Source of the DNA: Craterostigma plantagineum | Taxonomy: Eukaryota > Streptophyta > Magnoliopsida > Lamiales > Linderniaceae | NCBI GenBank assembly: GCA_027422505.1 | Contig: JAPQWV010000005.1 | Coordinates: forward strand, 9,987,501 to 10,051,500 | DNA: 64,000 bases | Direction of reading: 5' to 3' | Shown: piece after piece, positions 1-12,321 of the stretch | Layout of the letters: the number at the start of each line of letters is the position of its first letter | How positions within the stretch are numbered: position 1 is the stretch's first letter | Translations under genes and position numbers: made by a program | The notes under the pieces: generated by a model | What the model was told of the DNA's origin: nothing | Databases searched by the model: none | The model's input: the letters and a program-made list of their open reading frames with translations, nothing else

Positions 1-525
1 GACAGTACCTATCAAAAGAAATAAACGTGAAAACTACCGTACAGTATGCAAGAGTAACGTGCAAATATCACAAGAGGAGGATAGATATTGAAGCATGAAG
101 TATGAGTGAAAGGTCTAGAAAAAAGACAGAAAGATATATCCGGCAAGAGGCGCTATGATTGCAGCAGAGACTGGTACGAAATTTCTGTAGTATTGACGTT
201 CATATCGACTCAAACAAGCGTGTTACTAGACACCAAGGCCCCACAAGGAGGAGAAAAAAGACTCTCAGGAGACAGAAGAGAGACACTCATGTTGGATTCA
301 AAAACTTGAGTGGTGTTAAAGTTTAACATTATTTCGATTAATTTCTTATTTTAGTTGTATAATTAACAAGTGATATTATATTATCAATGCATAAATCATT
401 ATAAAAATTTAAAATATATTCTCAAAATTTTATAAATAAATATATAAAACTATGTATAATATATTTATTGAAAATAAAATATGCAAATATTTTAAGTGAT
501 ATTTACCATATAACATGGAGATTTG

Positions 526-563
<38 letters not shown>

Positions 564-595
564 GTATGTATGTATATATATATATATATGTATAC
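526..595. repeat. (TA)n / TATG microsatellite
   Basis: A run of alternating TA interrupted by TATGTATG steps. It is a low-complexity AT repeat of the kind common in plant intergenic DNA. The tyrosine/isoleucine-rich open frame across it is a by-product. Confidence 0.9.
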
Positions 596-639
596 ATTGC
601 ATTATAATACTTTAGTCATATTTCCAATTCAAAATCAGG

Positions 640-756
640 TAACCAAACCCGATATATACCCTGCAAGTGGGTACCCGTCGTAGATCGGGTCGGGTTCAGG
701 TAGTGAAAATCTTAACCCGAACTACCCGATACCCGACTACCCGACCCGGTGCAGAA
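640..756. repeat. ACCCG/CGGGT inverted motif cluster, possible DNA-transposon end
   Basis: Two stretches, one rich in CGGGT (around 684-703) and one rich in ACCCGA (around 714-747), are partly complementary and could form a hairpin. Such GGGTCGGGT-type ends occur in non-autonomous DNA transposons, but I see no clear terminal repeats or target duplication, so the identity is uncertain. Confidence 0.35.
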
Positions 757-1062
757 AGTAAGTCGAAATCTATTAAATAACGATGTAAAAAAGAGTGTCT
801 CAACATGACAACTCACGTGTGGTCACATGCAAACATAATTGAACGATAACGAAGCAATAAACACGCAGATTCTATCGACTCTAATATTGTATAAAAATCT
901 GAAGAATAAAATAGGTATTAAGTGAACTAGACATATATGAAAGAGTGATGTGATCTAAACATGACTGGTAGCAGTAGCACTCTTATCAAACAAAACCCCT
1001 AATGTACCATATTAGAATGTAGGGCTACCTACCTCTTAAAACTATACAACTGATAATGAGTA

Positions 1063-1284
1063 TGTTGAAATTAATGTTTTGGGCTTTTTAGTTTTTGGTT
1101 TGTTTCGTCTAAGGCCCACATTAGTGTTAAGGTTGTATTAAGAAAACCTTATTTGCTGAAATGAGAAAAGAACAGAGGAATAGAGCAGAGAAGAAAACGG
1201 CTGCCCCTCTTTCACTATCACTGTTCGATCATCACCAAAATAAAAAATAATATTTATGCTTTATTTAGGAGGTTAAGACCAACA
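1063..1284 (+). repeat. C1 5' LTR
   Basis: 222 bp, TG...CA ended, matching 13973-14207 almost base for base. The 3' copy has small insertions, for example an extra TATCAC unit near 14133. A short pyrimidine-rich stretch and an AATAATATTTAT segment lie near its end. Confidence 0.95.
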
Positions 1285-1288
1285 TAAA

Positions 1289-1300
1289 TGGTATCAGAGC
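1289..1300 (+). other. C1 primer-binding site for tRNA-iMet
   Basis: TGGTATCAGAGC starts 4 bases after the 5' LTR. It is complementary to the 3' end of plant initiator tRNA-Met, the standard primer of plant copia elements, and marks the direction of the element as plus. Confidence 0.93.
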
Positions 1301-1376
1301 TTGTGTTTGGTGAGATTTGAAGTAGGTGTCTTCATTGAAGGTGAAGAAAATAGAGTTTGAAGTTGAGAAGGGTACC

Positions 1377-2320
1377 ATGGCTACCCAAGGAGGTGTTTGG
1401 GCGTCACAAGGTGGGCAACCCGTATTTGATGATGAGAGTTATGATTATTGGAGTATTAAGATGAAGACTCTTTTGATTTCACAAGATTTACGGGAGATAG
1501 TAGAAGAGGGATATGTGATAAATGAGAAAATAGAAGAGAAGAAAGATGGAAAAGGAAATGTTGTGAAGGCTACGGCTTCGGATCCCGACGAGAAGGAGAA
1601 TGGAAAGATGGAAGCAAGGGATCTTTATTTGATTCAAGGAAGTATATCCAACAAGATTTTTCCGAGAATAATCGGGGCTCAAACCTCCAATGAAGCATGG
1701 GAGATTTTGCAAAAAGAGTATCAAGGCACCGATAAAGTTAGAACGATAAAGCTCTTAAGAGGGAGTTTCAAAATTTGCAAATGAAGGAGAAAGAGACTCT
1801 ACAAGAGTATTTCTCTAAGGTGATTGAGATTGTGAATCAAACAAAAAATTTGGGTGAAACTTTGAGCGATAAGTCGGTGTGTGAGAAGTTCTTGATTAGT
1901 CTTCCTTCCAAGTATGACAATATTGTGGCCGTTATTGAAGAGACTAAAGACCTCTTCACTATTAGTGTGCATGATCTTATGGGCTCTCTTGACAGACATG
2001 AGGAAAGGTTTAATAGGCATGGTGACCAAGTTCTTGAAGGCGCCTTTCAATCTAAGGTGAATGTGAAATAGTATAATAAGCAAAAGGCGGCCAATGGGAA
2101 TACCTTCCGTGGTGGCTTTAGTGGTGGTAGAGGCCAAGGCCGATTGGGGGTAGATTTGGTAGTGAAGGTGGTAGAGGTACCTACCAAAGCAGAGAAGCTA
2201 AGCTATGCAACTTTTGCAAGAAGCCGGGCCATATTGAAAAAGATTTGGAATAAGGGGAAAGTTCAATGCTACAATTGCAAGAATATGGCCATAAAGAGAA
2301 GTTTTGTAGGGTGAAGAATG
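1377..2320 (+). pseudogene. gag: C1 gag, frameshifted
   Basis: The best start is ATG 1377 in a good context (ACCATGG); the frame is also open a little upstream, without an ATG. The product begins MATQGGVWASQGG and continues with the copia gag signature YDYWSIKMKTLL. A frameshift near 1760-1785 moves the reading to the frame at 1775-2071 (LQEYFSKVIEIVNQTKNLGE, typical copia gag). A TAG at 2069 follows, then further breaks. Two CCHC knuckles are visible around 2205-2310: the first has lost its last cysteine, and the second (CYNCK...GH...FC) is split by a one-base loss. Gag would form the particle and bind RNA; this copy cannot make the full protein. Confidence 0.85.
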
Positions 2321-4063
2321 AGGAGCAAGCAAACTACACCGAAGAGAAGAGTCTCGAGAGAAATGATGGAAGCACATTTTATGCATGCCAAGCAGCCATT
2401 GAGAAAAAGAAAGATGTGTGGTATGTTGATAGTGGATGTAGCAACCACATGACCGAGGATGAGTCGATTTTTTGCAAGCTTGATAGCACCGCTACTACTC
2501 AAATTACGATGGGAAATGGAGCCGTGGTGAAATCTAAGGGGAAAGGCACGATTGCGGTTGCATCAAAGAAGGGAAGGATGCTAATTCATGACGTATTGCT
2601 AGTGTCGGATTTGGCTCAATATTTGCTAAGTGTTGGGCAATTGGTTGAGCATGGTCATGCGGTTCACTTCGAGGGTGCGACTTGTAGAATATTTGATAAG
2701 GTTGGGAATAAAAGAGAGTTGATAGCCGTAATGAAGATGGAGAGGAATAAAAACTTCCCTCTCGCTCTCAAGCCCGAAGGAAGTGTTGCCTTGAAGGTTG
2801 GTGTATGTGATGACTCATGGTTGTGGCATAAGAGGTATGATCATTTGAATTTTGAGATCTTGAAGTTGCTAAGCAATAAGGAAATGGTGTATGGGTTACC
2901 AACTATAGAAGAGATTGGTGGCGTATGTGAGTCATGTGGTCTTGGAAAGATACATCGAGAATCATTTCCGAAGGCGAAGGCGTGGAGAGCAAAGACGCAA
3001 CTAGAGCTTGTTCACCCCGATATTTGTGGTCCCATGAGCACAAACTCACATGGTGGAAACCGGTATTTCATCACTTCATTGATGATTATTCAAGAATGTG
3101 TTGGGTTTATTTTTTGAGGAAAAAGTCGGAAGCGCTTTATGTCTTCAAAAAGTTCCAAAGAATGGTTGAGAGACAAAGTGGCCGGTTGATAAAGAAGTTA
3201 AGAAGCGATAGAGGTGGTGAGTACAACTCTAAGGAGTTTGAGAAGTTTTGTGAAGACACCGGCCTAGAGAGAGAATTGACGATTAGTTTTACAGCGGAGC
3301 AAAATGGCGTGGCCGAGAGAAAAAATAGGACCATTGTTGAAATGGCAAGAACCATGATGAATGAAAAGGGATTACCATTGACCTTTTGGGCGGAAGCTAC
3401 ATATACGACGGTGTACTTATTGAATAGATGTCCCACAAAGGCGGTAGAGAACAAGACTCCATTCGAAGCTTGGTCTGGCGGCAAAAAGCCATCGGTGAAT
3501 CACTTGAAGGTGTTCGGGTCCATTTGCTATGCACATGTTCCAAAGGAGTTGAGGAACAAGCTTGAAGATAAAGGTGAGAAGTGCATCTTTGTTGGCTATA
3601 GTATAAAATCAAAGGGCTATAGGCTCTTTTGTTTGAAGAGAAACAAAGTGATAGAAAGCAGAGATGTGATTTTCAATGAGAAAGATCATTGGGATTGGAA
3701 AGGAAAAGGAGTTGAAAGTGTGTCATATCCTATTCAAGATGATGCACAAGAAGGGTCAAGTGGTAGTGGGCACGATATCGAAGACGAAGAACCATCTCCA
3801 TCATCTCCAACGATAAATATCCGGTCGGCGTCATCATCCCCAAGCTCAACGCCGATAAAATTGAGACCTATGACCGATATTTATGCACATTGCAATTTTG
3901 TTGTTGTTGAACCGGAGAACTTTGAGCAAGCAAGTAGAGAAGAAGTGTGGAGAACCGCTATGGAAGATGAGATGAACATGATTGTGAAAAATGAGACATG
4001 GGAGTTAGTTGAGAAGCCAAAGGACAAGGATGTTGTTGGGTTGAAGTGGTTATACAAGACAAA
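2321..4063 (+). pseudogene. pol: C1 pol: protease, integrase and truncated RT
   Basis: The protease active site appears as WYVDSGCSNHMTEDE (about 2419-2460), followed by the copia GAG-pre-integrase zinc region (LWHKR..HLN, CESCGLGK). The frame at 2266-3117 is broken near 3070 and continues in the frame that includes 3100-4063. There the integrase core is readable: DDYSR, RSDRGGEYNS, and E within GVAERKNRT. The integrase C-terminal region (HLKVFGSICYAHVP, EDKGEKCIFVGYS) is followed by the start of RT (VGLKWLYKTKT) at about 4030. The sequence then leaves the family abruptly at 4063-4064. No RT catalytic core or RNase H is present. Confidence 0.9.
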
Positions 4064-4091
4064 GACTCAGCACAATAGATTACAGAGGACT
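4064..4091. other. Deletion junction with scrambled filler between C1 and G1
   Basis: These 28 bases join C1 RT to the inner gypsy sequence. GACTCAGCAC at 4064-4073 also occurs at 4213-4222. ACAATAGATTACAGAGGACT at 4072-4091 also occurs at 4197-4216. The filler is therefore two pieces of sequence from about 125 bp downstream placed in reversed order, as in templated end joining. Confidence 0.7.
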
Positions 4092-5549
4092 TGTGTGTGA
4101 GTACTTATATTCCAAGGGGCTTTTATGTAAATCCTTGAGAATATATGTTTATTAGGTATACGGGAACTGTATGTATGAACTTCTTCTTCAATGAATACAA
4201 TAGATTACAGAGGACTCAGCACTCAATTTCTTATTTCAATTTCATGTTCAAATCTTTACACCCTCTACCAACAAAATACGACATCAAATAACGGAAATTC
4301 GACAATTAAAACGTACTCCAAAAATTACTTGAAACTCGAGAATCTAAGCCTGAAAAAAAATATAAAATAGTAATAATAATAACTATTGTAACTTTTTTTT
4401 ATAAACAACATTATTTTTTGATATTTTTTTCTCTTTTTATCCTTTATTTTTTCGATACTTTTTTTCAGTTTTTGTTTTTCGATCTCTCTTTTTTTTCTTT
4501 TCTTTTCTTTTTTTTTCAAATAAGTAAAATAGAATACTGCATCCAGAAACCATAATAGTCTTTCCACTAAATTAATAGACTCAATACTATGAAGCAACTA
4601 GTAAGCTAACATGCTGACAATGGTTCGAGATGAAGAGTAAAATAACGGGATAACGTGGCTAAATATCGTGGCTCCAAATCAACCAATAAGGCTAATAAGG
4701 CTCAAAGGGGCTCACTAATTGATAGATATGTCGGGTTCGCAGATATTTTGGCCAATGACTCATCCTAAATGCCTTTATCATTTTCGTACACAAAAATCCA
4801 CACCATGATATTGACATGCATAACAGAGCAGTTCGAAAATATTCAAACCATGCGTGACACTCATGAAAAACGCATCGAGCAAGTATTGTGTTGCTCGAAT
4901 TTTTTTTTTTGGTTCAAAACTCACAATATTTTATGGGTTTGTGTCTCATGATACGTACTACCCTTCCGAAGCAATCAAATGTAATCAGATAATCATGCTA
5001 GTATTAAAACACATAACATTCAAGGCTTTCTCGCTCAATTAGCTAACTCTTATCTCGACACATTCAAAATTATTTTTAAAAAACTTCCATCATCGACAGG
5101 AGTCTTCACAAGTGACGTTCAAATAATAACCTTGATCAGTTAAACAAACTAATAAACCAAAGAGATCGATATCAAATCTAGCATGTGTCACCCCACCCCA
5201 AAACTAACTTGCGCATTGTCCTCAATGTGTAAAATTTAAAGCAAAAGAGGGTTTAAGTGACACTGCCCTGAATAATGTGTTGATCGATATTGGATGAATC
5301 GTGATAAGACTTTGGTTCCTCCATGGGATCGAGCTAGCTCTGCGAACCAACGACCCCCAAACTGACTATGAGCTTGCGAGGAAGCATAACTAAACGGCAC
5401 CGTGATACGACTTTTTTTTAAAAGAAAATCAAAAGCAAGACATACTTAACAAGATGCAATATAATAAATATAAGACTTCAATACTGAAATAAAAATAGTG
5501 ATGCATAATAGTACTTGGGTTGCCTCCCAATAAGCGCTGTTTTTATAGT

Positions 5550-6888
5550 CTATAGCTCGACTCGTGTTCGCATTGATGGTCGATGATTCTGTATGTTCAG
5601 AAGAAGTACTGAACATTTTGATTTCACAATTTTGGAGAGGAGTTTGATCTCGGAATGATATAGCTTCCCGTGGTTGCAATCTTTAAAATCTCTCCATAGG
5701 TCGACTTTCGGATCCCAACTAATGTCAAAATCAACGATCACCAACGTCTTAGCACATTCCTTCGTGACTATGCTCTTCGAGTGATCTGTTGATTTCATAA
5801 AATCTCGTAAAATTGGATCGAAAGTTTCTTGCTCCTTCTTGTTGTGCTGGATGTCTTTCAGTTCGCTTGTATTCTCTCTAGACAATATTTCCCTGAAAGA
5901 CGCAGAACACTTCGCCAGTACAGTTTCTGTGATTCCTCGTGGACATGTAATCGATCTATCTACTATTTGGAGAATCGTCGATGTAGGCTTTGGCTCACTG
6001 AGTTCCAATTATCTGAAAAATGAAAGAGGCGTAGCGTCAATGCTAACACTTATATAACATAAGTTAGAGAATAACACCAATAGAACGCGGAATATAAAAA
6101 CTCCCCTGATTATTATGCTTCGGTGGCTTCTTCTGTATCCATGTTGAACATTCTTCGGTGAGAATTATCATCCTTTGTTCGTCAATTTTGCTGCTCTTTG
6201 ATAATAAATCATCTTGTTTTTCTTTTCGTGACGCTATTGGAAAATGCGGTCGAATCCAGACTGATGGAGGACTCAGCTTTGATGGAATGAAATCTACACT
6301 AGCCTCTGCGGGTTGATCGACTTTTTCAGATTCGATCTCATCATCAACTTCATTTGGTTCCGGCACTAGTTCTAGCGTCGTTCCACAAATCAACTGTTCT
6401 GGATCTGTCTTTGTGTGGCTCGAGAGCGCTTCTGGCTCGCATTCAGATTCTTCAATTTTTAGCTTCTCCACTTGGGCCATTAAACTCCGTATTGATGCTT
6501 CTAATTGTTTAGAACTTTTGTTAAAAGTAGCATCGAACTTCTGGCGTCGCTCTTCAGCTCTACGGTTCTGTTCGACCTGTCTCTCGAGTGCTTTATCCGT
6601 CTGTTCTACCGCCTTTTCGAACGCTATCTCCTAGGCGGCTTTCTCCTTTTCAGGTGGAGCAAACTGCTCATTATAAAATTCTCGTGGCTCCTCGCAGTAT
6701 AGACCCTCGTAGAATACGTTTGAATTCCAACTGTGATGAACACGACGCGTGGCCTGTGAGCGCTCAAATTGTATCTCATCTATCCTCCGATGAATCGCCT
6801 CAAACTTTGCTGCAATAATATCATTAACCTCATTTTCTCCATACATAGGTAGATCTGCCGCTGAACAATAATAGAAGTGACTGTACAT
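5550..6888 (-). pseudogene. G1 gag/protease-like relic, copy A
   Basis: Three consecutive minus-strand open stretches follow the PBS: about 6888-6631 (acidic, KFEAIHRRIDEIQFERSQ, gag-tail like), 6480-6064 (no recognised domain), and 6008-5550. The last begins LSEPKPTSTILQIVDRSITC, which resembles the segment after the active site in retropepsins of Athila-type gypsy elements. The protease active site itself is not seen, and no RT follows. I treat this as a non-autonomous element's leftover coding region. The 5550-6008 and 6064-6480 parts are conserved in copy B, so it may still have been translated before duplication. Confidence 0.55.
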
Positions 6889-6914
6889 GGCTAATAAAAT
6901 TAATATAGAAAACT

Positions 6915-6946
<32 letters not shown>

Positions 6947-7104
6947 GTTAATAATGATAAAATAATCGAGATAAAATATATATTTTTTATATATTATTTA
7001 TTTTTTTAACTCTTTTTTTTCAGAAAATACTAATAGAAAATAATAGAAATAAAATTGTTTAAACTAAAACTCAGAATATATTTTAAAATTAATATTACCG
7101 CTAT

Positions 7105-7121
7105 CCCCGGCAATGGCACCA
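7105..7121 (-). other. G1 primer-binding site for tRNA-Asp (copy A)
   Basis: On the minus strand the site reads TGGTGCCATTGCCGGGG. The 3' end of plant tRNA-Asp predicts TGGCGCCGTTGCCGGGG, as in Athila-type gypsy elements. The two differences are a C to T and a G to A, each at a CpG. Confidence 0.8.
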
Positions 7122-8781
7122 AAAACTTAACACGCTCGAATACTAGCAAGTATACTAGGTCGTGCAAGTAGTATAAAATGGACAAGTCCAAGTGTCGATC
7201 CACGAGGACAGCTCGATTAATTTAAGATATTATTCTGAAATTTAATAATTAAAACGAGTTTTTATATTTTGTGAATTTAATAAAATAAATAAAAATGCAG
7301 ATAACAAATAACATAAATAAAACAAGATAGCAAATGAATAATTTGACGATGGATGTGATCAAGGCACGTGCTCGGCACAAAATATTCCTACGTATTAATG
7401 CGACCGATTTCATATAAACAATATAAATCTAGTTAAGGTAGAAATTCCTAACATACGTGCTACCCGCTCTCGCGTGTATAGCAACCCTATGCGAAAGTGA
7501 ACCAATCAACTATATTCCTAAATGACTGTAGTTACTCCGCACGCATTAGCTTTATGAATTTCCCCGAGTTTAGACGCTTTCCGCGCCAAAGGTCTCGGAA
7601 ACCACACGTACGAAACCGAATTCCATCTCTGGTCGGTTTTACGTCGTGGTATTCCTTGTCTATTGTTCTAACCGGTTTAATCACTTAAACAGTCTCATAA
7701 ACCAATCAAGACTCATGCATATGATGATCAGGCACTAAGCATTTAGCGCAAATAAGAAATACATAACTCAACTCATATGATTAAATAAAATACGAACACC
7801 AATATTACGAATTCATAATCAGGCCTACTACGGCCTTAATCACATAATAAACTTAAGCGCACATATTAAAACATAAAAACAACGACGGTTTAAACAAACA
7901 CATAATTAAAACAGTAAAATAAAGGATATAATAATTACGCCCCTCACAGTACTTTCGTCGAACAGCGGTGGGCGACTTAGAAGGTGGATGCTTGTGTTGA
8001 GTCGATGGCACCTATGGTGGAGAGAAACCCTCCTTCGTGCGTGAAATATGCGTCCTAAGCACACAGCTGTCCGAATCTTGCACCCCGGTTTCGACTTCAC
8101 TATGGCCCTCACAAATTTTCGCAGTGGGCTGTGAACTTCGATGGTTGCTCACCAATAGCAGCTCAACCTCTCGGACTCTCCCTTAGAGCTGTCTGCTTTG
8201 CCTGATGGATGGTGGCAGCTTGAGCGCGCCGTGAGTTGCTTGGTTGGTGAGGTGACGTTCGGTTTTGATGAGGTTTCGATAGGTGAGTGCTCTGCCTTAT
8301 TTCTTCGTGAACGTGGCCTTGAGCAAGATTTGAGAGAAAGAATATATGATGTGCTTCTGTGTGTTTTCAGCTCTGTGCTCTCCCTCCCCGTCGATGATCA
8401 CCTTAGTGGGCTTTTATAGAGTTTAAAACTCTATCAGACATAGAGACGCCATAATGATTCTTTGAGCTTGTAAATCGTGCGCTATCAACTCTTCTTTTCT
8501 TTCCTTGTCATTTTTTTCTTGCCTTGAGCCGTTTGAGCTCCTTTAGCCTCCAAAAATATTTTCTCTTTTGTCTTACATAGAGTGTATTAAGCATGTGATG
8601 GGTCCCGCCAATGATTTCATGAAAGCTGGCAATGCACTTATCCGATCTTGTGGGTTTTCTTATTTTTCATTTACCTGCATAAAATAAATTGTTTATGTAG
8701 GATAATTGGTAAATTTTAGATGTGTAACGATCGGTAACACGTGTTTAAGGGTATAAAACAACGTAAAATCACAACTTATCA
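7122..8781 (-). repeat. G1 inner LTR (copy A)
   Basis: About 1.66 kb between the primer site on its downstream side and a G-rich polypurine tract on its upstream side (minus strand). It starts TGATAAGTTG on the minus strand. The other end is imprecise: the minus-strand text next to the PBS reads GTGTTAAGTTTT and lacks a clear CA. As it is preceded by a PPT and followed by a PBS, this LTR serves two internal regions at once. Confidence 0.75.
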
Positions 8782-8797
8782 ACAACCCCCCAAACTA
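8782..8797 (-). other. G1 polypurine tract
   Basis: On the minus strand the sequence AGTTTGGGGGGTTGT directly precedes the LTR start TGATAAG at 8781. Position and G-run fit the plus-strand primer of LTR elements. It is absent next to the outer LTR at 13940, as expected for a 5' LTR. Confidence 0.7.
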
Positions 8798-9324
8798 GCT
8801 TCTATCGTCCTCGATCATGAAAGCGGATAGAAACTATATCAAGTTAGGATTTTACGGCGTCACTAATTGAATTATCCTGTTTATTCACAGAATAGAAAGT
8901 CGAAATATACGTCAACTAATGAGTGGTCAGCCAAACATGAGATATGGAGTAATAGTTCACGATCATATCATAGCACAAAAACATTTCCAGAGTCCTAACA
9001 CGAATCAAGTGACAACTCTCACATGGATCGCTCAATTCGTCGAGGTGTTTAATGGGATCTGTATAAAAGCGCTCAACTCACAACATAGAATGATATTACT
9101 CTAAGCTTGCAAATATATCATATCATAATCACACAGTAGTCTCATGCACGAATCAAAAGGTCTTTATCACTGGTTGTAATGGGGCTCAGGGTAATAAGTA
9201 TGTGATTGATATATGGGATGAGTGAGGTAAAAAAGTCGAGCATGTTAGTTGCTAAATCGCTTTTCCCTTCTATACCCTCTATTGAACTATTAGATTGTAT
9301 CTATTTGTACATATGGAAAATTAT
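8798..9324 (-). other. G1 internal 3' segment present only once
   Basis: This is the last part of the G1 internal region before its polypurine tract and has no counterpart next to copy A's truncated end. No protein motif was recognised in any frame. The frames at 8919-9104 and 9206-9394 look like chance ORFs. Confidence 0.5.
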
Positions 9325-10719
9325 AGGACTTGTGTGTGAGTACTTATATTCCAAGGGGCTTTTATGTAAATCCTTGAGAATATATGTTTATTAGGTATAC
9401 GGGAACTGTAATGAACTTCTTCTTCAATGAATACAATAGATTACAGAGGACTCAGCACTCAATTTCTTATTTCAATTTCATGTTCAAATCTTTACACCCT
9501 CTACCAACAAAATACGACATCAAATAACGGAAATTCGACAATTAAAACTTACTCCAAAAATTACTTAGAAACTCGAGAATCTAAGCCTGAAAAAAAATAT
9601 AAAATAGTAATAATAATAACTATTGTAACTTTTTTTTTTATAAACAATATTATTTTTTGATATTTTTTTCTCTTTTTATCCTTTATTTTTTCGATACTTT
9701 TTTTCAGTTTTATTTTCGATCTCTCTTTTTTTTCTTTTCTTTTCTTTTTTTTCAAATAAGTAAAATAGAATACTGCAACCAGAAATAACATGCCATAATT
9801 GTCTTTCCACTAAATTAATAGACTCAATACTATGAAGCAACTAGTAAGCTAACATGCTGACAATGGTTCGAGGATGAAGGATAAACTAACGGGATAACGT
9901 GGCTAAATATCATCGCTCCAAATCAAACAATAAGGCTAATAAGGCTCAAAGGGACTCACTAATTGATAGATATGTCGGGTACGCAGATATTTAGGCCAAT
10001 GACTCATCCTAATTGCCTTAATCATTTTCGTACACAAAAATCCACACCATGATATTGACATGCATAACAGAGCAAGTTCGAAATTATTCAAACCATGCGT
10101 GACACTCATGAAAAACGCATCGAGCAATTATTGTGTTGCTCTAATTTTATTTTTTTGGCTCAAAACTCACAATATTTTCTGGGTTTGTGTCTCATGATAC
10201 GTACTATCCTTCCGAAGCAATCAATGTAATCAGATAATCATGCTAGTATTAAAACACATAACATGCAGGGCTTTCTCGCTCAATTAGCTAACTCTTATCT
10301 CGACACATTGAAAATTATTTTTCAAAAACTTTCATCATCGACAGGAGTCTTCACAAGTTACGTTCAAATCATAACCTTGATCAGTTAAACAAACTAATAA
10401 ACCAAAGAGATCGATATCAAATCTAGCATGTGTCACCCCACCCCCAAACTAACTTGCGCATTATCCTCAATATGTAAAAATTTAAAGCAAAAAAAGGTTT
10501 AAGTGACACTGTCCTGAATAATGTGTTGATCGATGTTGGATGAATCGTGATAAGACTTTGGTTCCTCCATGGGATCGAGCTAGCTCTTGCAACCAACCAC
10601 CCCCAAACTGACTATGAGCTTGCGAGGAAGCATAAACGGCACCGTGATACGCCTTTTTTTTAAAAGAAAATCAAAAGCAAGACATACTTAATAAGATGCA
10701 ATATAATAAATATAAGACT

Positions 10720-12090
10720 TCAATACTGAAATAAAAATAGTGATGCATAATAGTACTTGGGTTGCCTCCCAATAAGCACTGTTTTTATAGTCGATAGCTC
10801 GACTCGTGTTCGCATTGATGGTCGACGATTCTGTATGTTCAGAAGAAGTACTGAACATTTTGATTTCACATTTTTTGAGAGGAGTTTGATCTCGGAATGA
10901 TATAGCTTCCTGTGGTTGCAATCTTTAAACTCTCTCCATAGGTCGACTTTCGGATCCCAACTAATGTCAAAATCAACGATCACCAACGTCTTAGCACATT
11001 CCTTCGTGACTATGCTCTTCGAGTGATCTGTTGATTTCATAAAATCTCGTAAAATTGGATCGAAATTTTCTTGCTCCTTCTTGTTGTGCTGGATGTTTTT
11101 CAGTTTGCTTGTATTCTCTCTAGACAATATTTCCCTGAAAGACGCAGAACACTTCGCCAGTACAGTTTCTGTGATTCCTCGTGGACATGTAATCGATCTA
11201 TCTACTATTTGGAGAATCGTCGAGGTAGGCTTTGGCTCACTGAGTTCCAATTATCTAAAAAATGAAAGAGGCGTAGCGTCAATGCTAACACTTATATAAC
11301 ATAAGTTAGAGAATAAAGGAACACCAACAGAACGCGGAATATAAAAACTCCCCTGATTATTATGCTTCGGTGGCTTCTCCTGTATCCATGTTGAACATTC
11401 TTCGGTGAGAATTATCATCCTTTGTTCGTCAATTTTGCTGCTCTTTAATAATAAATCATCTTGTTCTTTTCGTGACGCTATTGGAAAATGCGGTCGAATC
11501 CAAACTGATGGAGGACTCAGCTTTGATGGAAAGAAATCTACAGTAGCCTCTGCGGGTTGATCGACTTTTTCAGATTCGATCTCATCATCAACTTCATTTG
11601 GTTCCGGCACTAGTTCTAGCGTCGTTCCACAAATCAACTGTTCTGGATCTGTCTTTGTCAATTTTTAGCTTCTCCACTTGGGCCATTAAACTCCGTATTG
11701 ATGCTTCTAATTGTTTAGAACTTTTGTTAAAAGTAGCATCGAACTTCCGGTGTCGCTCTTCAGCTCTACGGTTCTGTTCGACCTGTCTCTCGTGTGCTTT
11801 ATCCGTCTGTTCTACGGCCTTTTCGAACGCTATCTCCTAGGCGGCTTTCTCCTTTTCAGGTGGAGCAAACTGCTCATTATAAAATTCTCGTGGCTCCTCG
11901 CAGTATAGACCCTCGTAGAATACGTTTGAATTCCAACTGTGATGAACACGACGCATGGCCTGTAAGTGCTGAAATTGTATCTCATCTATCCTCCGATGAA
12001 TCGCCTCAAACTTTGCTGCAATAATATCATTAACCTAATTTTCTCCATACATAGGTAGATCTGCCGCTGAAGAATAATAGAAGTGATTGT
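10720..12090 (-). pseudogene. G1 gag/protease-like relic, copy B
   Basis: Counterpart of 5550-6888. The frame 11250-10720 keeps the LSEPKPTST...DRSITCPRG segment. 11661-11251 corresponds to the 138-codon middle part but is shortened at its N-terminus by a deletion of about 20 bp near 11658. The gag-tail part near 12090-11840 is interrupted. The copy decays independently of copy A, which shows the duplication is not very recent. Confidence 0.55.
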
Positions 12091-12304
12091 ACATGGCTAA
12101 TAAAATTAATATAGAAAACTTATAATAATAATAATAACAACGATAATAATGATAAAATAATCAAGATAAAATATATATGTTTTTATATAATATTTATTTT
12201 TTTAACTCTTTTTTTTTTTTCAGAAAATACTAATAGAAAATAATAGAAATAAAATTGTTTAAACTAAAACTCAGAATATATTTTAAAATTAATATTACCG
12301 CTAT

Positions 12305-12321
12305 CCCCGGCAATGGCACCA
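12305..12321 (-). other. G1 primer-binding site for tRNA-Asp (copy B)
   Basis: Identical to the copy A site, including the two CpG-type changes from the tRNA-Asp complement. The change therefore predates the duplication. Confidence 0.8.

Larger units (their letters stand above)
1..1057. other. AT-rich flank without recognisable gene
   Basis: I see no coding region with family resemblance. The short open frames at about 106-309 and 468-683 have no recognisable motif, and the second one translates a TA microsatellite. The stretch ends at the GAGTA target duplication of the copia element that follows. Confidence 0.6.
4086..8781 (-). repeat. G1 repeat copy A (partial internal + LTR)
   Basis: Homologous to 9325-13940. 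Shared landmarks include the start AGGACTTGTGTGTGAG, a poly-T/TTTCTTTTCTTTT tract near 4490, the primer site and the whole LTR. Differences include an insertion in copy A near 6419-6440, a longer AAT microsatellite at 6918-6946, and about 38 bp extra around 7414-7452. Confidence 0.92.

Noticed and set aside
5829..6818. Plus-strand ORFs duplicated at 11071-12024
   Set aside because: They occur twice only because the G1 unit is duplicated. The minus-strand frames carry the family resemblance.
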